Below, piece by piece: positions 13,629 through 17,150 of a DNA stretch of 17,150 nt. Each line of letters begins with the position of its first letter. Position 1 is the stretch's first letter. Below the pieces are notes generated by a model. That model was not told where the DNA came from, did not search any database, and saw nothing but the letters and a program-made list of their open reading frames with translations. The position numbers and the translations under genes are program-made. The DNA comes from Helicobacteraceae bacterium (lineage in GTDB: Bacteria > Campylobacterota > Campylobacteria > Campylobacterales > Sulfurimonadaceae). The DNA is taken from NCBI GenBank assembly GCA_024635885.1, contig JAGXIA010000012.1, forward strand, positions 1 to 17,150. Direction: 5' to 3'.

Positions 13629-14640
13629 CACCAAAACTCAAACTTCCTTTTGAGTAATTTGTTACTGTTCCCTCAAAGAAATTAGTTTTTTGATCATTAA
13701 ACTTTGCAAAATCATTTACCCATTTAATAGGATTTTCAACATTATAAAGTTTGTCAAATCCTACTGAGTTTAATCTGTCATCAGCAAGAAATTTAATATA
13801 TTGCTCAACAATAGAATCTGTTAAACCTAAAATTTGTCCCTGAGTGATATATTTCCCCCATTCAGATTCAAGCTTTACTGCCTCTTTAAACATCTCTATT
13901 ACTTCTGCTCTTAATTTGTCAGTAAAAAGATCAGGTCTCTCTTTACGAAGAGTATTAATAAGGTTTTGAAAAAGTACAAGGTGCGTTACTTCATCTCTTT
14001 GTATGAACCTAATCATTTGTGCAGAGCCAAGCATTTTGCCAGAACGAGCCAAAGTATATATATATGTAAATCCACTATAAAAATAAATACCTTCCAAAAT
14101 CTGATTTGCAAAGCAGGCTTTAACAAAGTTGTGTTCATTTGGATTTCTAGCAAGCTCTAAATAAACTGCTGCAATCGCATCATTTTTACCTTTTAACATC
14201 ATGTCTCGACGCCAAAGGTCATAGATCTCTGTGGAGTTTGTAGAGATACTGTCAACCATAACTGCGTAGCTTTGTGAATGGAGAGCTTCTTCAAAGCTTT
14301 GTCTAACTAAAATGAGGTTGATCTCTGGAGAAGTAATATATGGATTTACATTGTCAATAAGATTATTTGTTTGTAGGGAATCCATAAAAATAAGTTGTGA
14401 AAGCGCCTTGTCATAAGCTGTTTTTTCAGCATCTGTAAGATTTTTATAGTCATTGACATCTCTTGTCATGTCGACTTCTTTAGGAAACCATGTATTGTTC
14501 AGCATCACTTCCCATAGGTTATATGCCCACTGATATTTAATATTATTTAGTTCAAAGATACCGGTAGGATTACCGCCAAATACTCTTCTATCGTTTACAT
14601 TTTCAGTTGAATCTGGATTGTAAATCGTTTTTCTCTTCAT
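13618..14640 (-). CDS. nrdB: Class Ia ribonucleotide reductase, beta subunit
   Basis: Radical-generating subunit that, with NrdA (not in the window), reduces ribonucleoside diphosphates. Numbered from the chosen ATG, the di-iron ligands are D87 (FMDS), E118 and H121 (EALHSQSY), E183, E217 and H220 (RDEVTHL), and the radical tyrosine is Y125. The C-terminus ends in DDF, the peptide that docks on NrdA. I moved the start from a TTG at 14652 to ATG 14640 because GGAG lies six bases before it, giving 340 residues. It begins an operon with the hydrolase and pcm. Confidence 0.96.
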   Translation of the reverse strand: MKRKTIYNPDSTENVNDRRVFGGNPTGIFELNNIKYQWAYNLWEVMLNNTWFPKEVDMTRDVNDYKNLTDAEKTAYDKALSQLIFMDSLQTNNLIDNVNPYITSPEINLILVRQSFEEALHSQSYAVMVDSISTNSTEIYDLWRRDMMLKGKNDAIAAVYLELARNPNEHNFVKACFANQILEGIYFYSGFTYIYTLARSGKMLGSAQMIRFIQRDEVTHLVLFQNLINTLRKERPDLFTDKLRAEVIEMFKEAVKLESEWGKYITQGQILGLTDSIVEQYIKFLADDRLNSVGFDKLYNVENPIKWVNDFAKFNDQKTNFFEGTVTNYSKGSLSFGDDF

Positions 14641-14682
14641 AACTTGCTCCAAAAAATTTATACTTTTAGTTTATTATTCGTG

Positions 14683-14688
14683 ATTATA
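14683..14688 (-). promoter_or_regulatory. nrdB operon -10 box
   Basis: Minus-strand TATAAT, 42 bases before the nrdB start, with no clear -35. No NrdR-type paired boxes were noticed near it. Confidence 0.55.
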
Positions 14689-14824
14689 TCTTGACGAAGG
14701 TTCTTTCTAGTTTAAAGAAAAATTATCTCTGCAGAATCAATATATTCAACCACAATTTCATATCTTATATTGCCAGACAAGAGCTTTAATCTTTGCCTAA
14801 AATCTATGGATTCAATGACTGTAA

Positions 14825-15085
14825 TTATTTTACAGCTTCTTCCTCTTTTTTAGCATCAAAGCCTTGTGTACCATGCTTCTTACTGTAGTTTCCCGCAGAC
14901 TCATCAATGGATTCAACCATCTTGTTTTTAAATTCAGTTGCAGTATGTCCAGTTTCATGTGAATATATAATATATGCCCCAACTGCTAAAACAAATATCA
15001 TTAAAAAAGTATTGTTATTCCTGTTAAAGGAAAAAGCTAAAATTACGATTACAACCAAAGAGATTGGATACATTATACCATCCAT
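14825..15085 (-). CDS. Small two-helix membrane protein of unknown function
   Basis: An 86-residue protein with hydrophobic segments at about 6-19 and 27-41, then a charged tail (TATEFKNKMVESIDESAGNYSKK) that should be cytoplasmic or periplasmic. The family is not recognised. AAGGAT lies five bases before the ATG. It lies between typA and nrdB on the same strand but has a candidate promoter of its own (extended -10 TGATATACT at about 15115-15120). Confidence 0.7.
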   Translation of the reverse strand: MDGIMYPISLVVIVILAFSFNRNNNTFLMIFVLAVGAYIIYSHETGHTATEFKNKMVESIDESAGNYSKKHGTQGFDAKKEEEAVK

Positions 15086-15114
15086 ATTTTATCCTTATAA
15101 TTTACCTAGAATGA

Positions 15115-15120
15115 AGTATA
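15115..15120 (-). promoter_or_regulatory. Candidate extended -10 for the small membrane protein gene
   Basis: The minus strand reads TGA-TATACT, about 30 bases before the start at 15085; a second TATACT lies at 15133-15128. Confidence 0.4.
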
Positions 15121-15177
15121 TCATATTAGTATAATAAAAAGTGATGGTATGTTTAAAATGCAATAAGGGAAGGTTAT

Positions 15178-15204
15178 TTCCACATGCCAGAGAGTATGGC
15201 ATGT
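15178..15204. repeat. TTCCACATGCC motif, copy 7, in an inverted-repeat hairpin
   Basis: The only intergenic copy (15178-15188). Its ACATGCCA pairs perfectly with TGGCATGT at 15197-15204 across a 7-base loop, so the second arm is a partial opposite copy. It sits 29 bases after the typA stop, where a terminator would be expected, but has no U-tract. Confidence 0.8.
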
Positions 15205-15232
15205 ACAAAATAAAGATTAGAAATGTTATTTG

Positions 15233-17035
15233 TTATTTACGAGAATATCTTTTTCTCTCTGCTTCTGTTAAGTATCTTTTACGGATACGAACAGATTTAG
15301 GTGTTACTTCAAGAAGCTCATCATCTTCAATCCACTCTAGTGCACGCTCTAAAGACATATCACGTGGTGGAATAAGTTTAATTGCTTCATCAGCACCTGA
15401 TGAACGTACATTTGATTGAGCTTTACCTTTAATAGGATTAACAACTAAATCGTTTGAACGTGAATGCTCACCAATAATCATACCTTCGTAAACCTCAGTC
15501 TGAACACCGATGAAAAGAACACCACGGTCTTGAATACCAAATAGTGAGAACGCTAAAGTAGAACCAGGAGTCATAGATATTAATGCACCATAGCTTCTTG
15601 ATTCAACAGTTCCAGAGTAAGGACGGAACTCCAAGAAAGAGTGATTCATAATTCCCTCACCTTTCGTGTCTGTTAAAAACTGACCACGGAAACCGATAAG
15701 TGCACGAGCTGGAATTTCAAACTCGATTCTTTGGAAACCTTGACCCATTGGAAGCATAGATTTCATTTCAGCTTTACGTTTACCAAGACGTTCAATAACA
15801 CTGCCCGATAATTCTTCAGGAACATCAATTACCAGGTGCTCGAATGGCTCACATTTTACGCCTTCCATCACTTTAACAATAACTTCTGGACGAGAGATAC
15901 TAAACTCAAAATCTTCACGACGCATATTTTCAGCAAGAACAGTAATCTGAAGCTCACCACGACCTGATACTTTAAATTTACCTTCACCTACAACTTCAAG
16001 TCTCATTGCAACGTTTGTATTCATCTCAAACTCAAGTCTCTCACGAAGTTTGTTAGAAGTAACGTGCTTACCCTCTTTACCTGCAAGAGGAGAATCATTT
16101 ACAGCAAAAACAACTGTTAAAGTCGGCTCTTCAATGTGCATTGGATCAAGTGGCATTGGATTGACTGGATCACAAACAGTATCTCCAACCTCAACAGTTT
16201 CCATTCCTGCAAATGCAACAATATCACCAGCTTCGGCTTCGTTAATTTCCATACGGTTAAGACCGTGGAAACCGATAAGTTTAGAAATTTTACCTTTTAC
16301 AAGTTCACCATCAGCTTTTGCAAGCATAATGTTGTCACCTTTTTTTACGACACCGTTGAAAATACGAGAAATACCAATTTTACCAACATAGTTATCATAG
16401 TCTAGTGTAAATACTTGTGCTTGAGTATGGTTTTCTCTGTCACCCTCTGGCTCAGGAATATGCTCTAAAATTGCATCAAAGATACATTGGAAATCTCCAT
16501 CAGGATCACTCATATCCATTTTAGCCATACCATCACGTGCAGCTGCATAAATAATTGGGAAATCTTGCTGATCATCCGTAGCACCCATTGCAGAAAACAG
16601 GTCAAACATCTCATCAACAACACGTTCTGGATCAGCTGAAGGCTTGTCGATTTTATTGATAACTACAATTGGCTTTTTACCAAGTGCTAACATCTTCTTA
16701 ACAACAAACTTAGTTTGAGGCATAACACCCTCATAAGCATCAACAAGAACTAAAACACCATCTACCATTTTAAGAACACGTTCAACTTCTCCACCGAAGT
16801 CAGCGTGACCCGGAGTATCAATAATATTAATTTTATAGTCTTTATAACGGATAGCTGTATTTTTAGAAAGAATCGTAATTCCTCTTTCTTTTTCTAAATC
16901 ATTACTGTCCATTGCTCTTTCAGTATGAGCCTCATGAGCGCCATATGTTCCTGACTGTTCTAACAGTCCATCAACAAGTGTAGTCTTACCATGGTCAACG
17001 TGAGCGATAACTGCAATATTTCTAATCTTTTGCAT
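15233..17035 (-). CDS. typA: Ribosome-associated GTPase TypA/BipA
   Basis: Translational GTPase of the EF-G family that acts in ribosome assembly and stress adaptation. The G motifs are intact: G1 AHVDHGKT at 11-18, G2 RGITI at 51-55, G3 DTPGH at 73-77 and G4 NKID at 127-130. The middle and C-terminal parts carry the TypA-specific SGRGELQITVLAENMRREDFE, the domain V segment and the end TEAERKRYSRK. The 600 residues are the usual length. AAGGA lies five bases before the ATG. A TATAAT promoter is at 17095-17100. Confidence 0.98.
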   Translation of the reverse strand: MQKIRNIAVIAHVDHGKTTLVDGLLEQSGTYGAHEAHTERAMDSNDLEKERGITILSKNTAIRYKDYKINIIDTPGHADFGGEVERVLKMVDGVLVLVDAYEGVMPQTKFVVKKMLALGKKPIVVINKIDKPSADPERVVDEMFDLFSAMGATDDQQDFPIIYAAARDGMAKMDMSDPDGDFQCIFDAILEHIPEPEGDRENHTQAQVFTLDYDNYVGKIGISRIFNGVVKKGDNIMLAKADGELVKGKISKLIGFHGLNRMEINEAEAGDIVAFAGMETVEVGDTVCDPVNPMPLDPMHIEEPTLTVVFAVNDSPLAGKEGKHVTSNKLRERLEFEMNTNVAMRLEVVGEGKFKVSGRGELQITVLAENMRREDFEFSISRPEVIVKVMEGVKCEPFEHLVIDVPEELSGSVIERLGKRKAEMKSMLPMGQGFQRIEFEIPARALIGFRGQFLTDTKGEGIMNHSFLEFRPYSGTVESRSYGALISMTPGSTLAFSLFGIQDRGVLFIGVQTEVYEGMIIGEHSRSNDLVVNPIKGKAQSNVRSSGADEAIKLIPPRDMSLERALEWIEDDELLEVTPKSVRIRKRYLTEAERKRYSRK

Positions 17036-17052
17036 AGTGTTCCTTAATTATC

Positions 17053-17100
17053 AGTTTCTTAATTTTTTATGAAACTAATGTAAAAATTTTCGCGATTATA
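17053..17100 (-). promoter_or_regulatory. typA promoter and leader hairpin
   Basis: Minus-strand TATAAT at 17100-17095. The leader then contains a perfect 6-bp inverted repeat (AGTTTC at 17053-17058, GAAACT at 17071-17076) ending 17 bases before the start codon, just upstream of the ribosome site. Confidence 0.55.
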
Positions 17101-17150
17101 CCTTAATAAATGTTAGATAATCGTAAAATAAGTGATATACTTATTAATTA

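Noticed and set aside
14712..14825. Minus-strand open frame of about 35 codons between the 86-residue gene and nrdB
   Set aside because: The peptide looks plausible in composition but there is no ATG or GTG start, only a late TTG, and no ribosome site. It may be a decayed gene; evidence is too thin.
228..15188. Reading the TTCCACATGCC copies as Chi or KOPS sites, or as a shared protein motif
   Set aside because: Orientation is mixed four to three although most host genes lie on one strand, and the copies fall in different frames and protein contexts.

Overview
The window looks like chromosomal DNA of a Campylobacterota (Epsilonproteobacteria) species, most like Sulfurimonas or a close relative. 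This rests on AT-rich, densely packed genes, TATAAT-type promoters, and protein signatures recognised by eye: a flavin-dependent ThyX, short S21, TypA, ArgB, RhlE-type helicase, and a small lipoprotein and histidine kinase of familiar epsilonproteobacterial type. No database search was possible, so the taxonomic call is an inference. There is no rRNA, tRNA, CRISPR array, insertion sequence or phage module. Every intergenic gap is under 300 bases.

Layout: (1) 3-3061, minus strand: a probable four-gene operon running from a secreted Met/His-rich repeat protein, to a beta-barrel outer-membrane protein with a type-3 thrombospondin-like calcium repeat, to an OmpR-type response regulator, to a histidine kinase. 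A direct repeat upstream (3101-3120) could be the regulator's binding box. (2) 3326-3815, plus strand: a small YgaP-like membrane protein and rpsU. (3) 3922-7698, minus strand: argB, a PhnA-domain zinc-ribbon protein, a membrane GGDEF diguanylate cyclase and a dGTPase-like protein. (4) 7990-8598, plus strand: a DUF502 membrane protein. (5) 8627-10833: an RhlE-type DEAD-box RNA helicase divergent from a gene whose product looks like a degenerate helicase RecA2 domain with a lysine-rich repeat tail. (6) 10834-12100, minus strand: an unknown 61-residue protein, thyX and a small lipoprotein. (7) 12260-14640, minus strand: nrdB, a nitrilase-family hydrolase and pcm, with overlapping ends. (8) 14825-17035, minus strand: typA and a small membrane protein.

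Functionally this is mostly core housekeeping: dNTP supply and turnover (nrdB, thyX, dgt), translation and RNA remodelling (rpsU, typA, rhlE), arginine synthesis (argB), protein repair (pcm), plus one sensory operon and one c-di-GMP enzyme.

The most striking signal is not a gene. The exact 11-mer TTCCACATGCC (reverse complement GGCATGTGGAA) occurs seven times, on both strands, in different reading frames and once between genes. About 0.01 copies would be expected by chance. The intergenic copy forms one arm of a perfect 8-bp inverted repeat after typA. This resembles the DNA uptake sequences of Neisseria and Pasteurellaceae, which often sit as inverted pairs in terminators. I know of no such sequence established for Campylobacterota.
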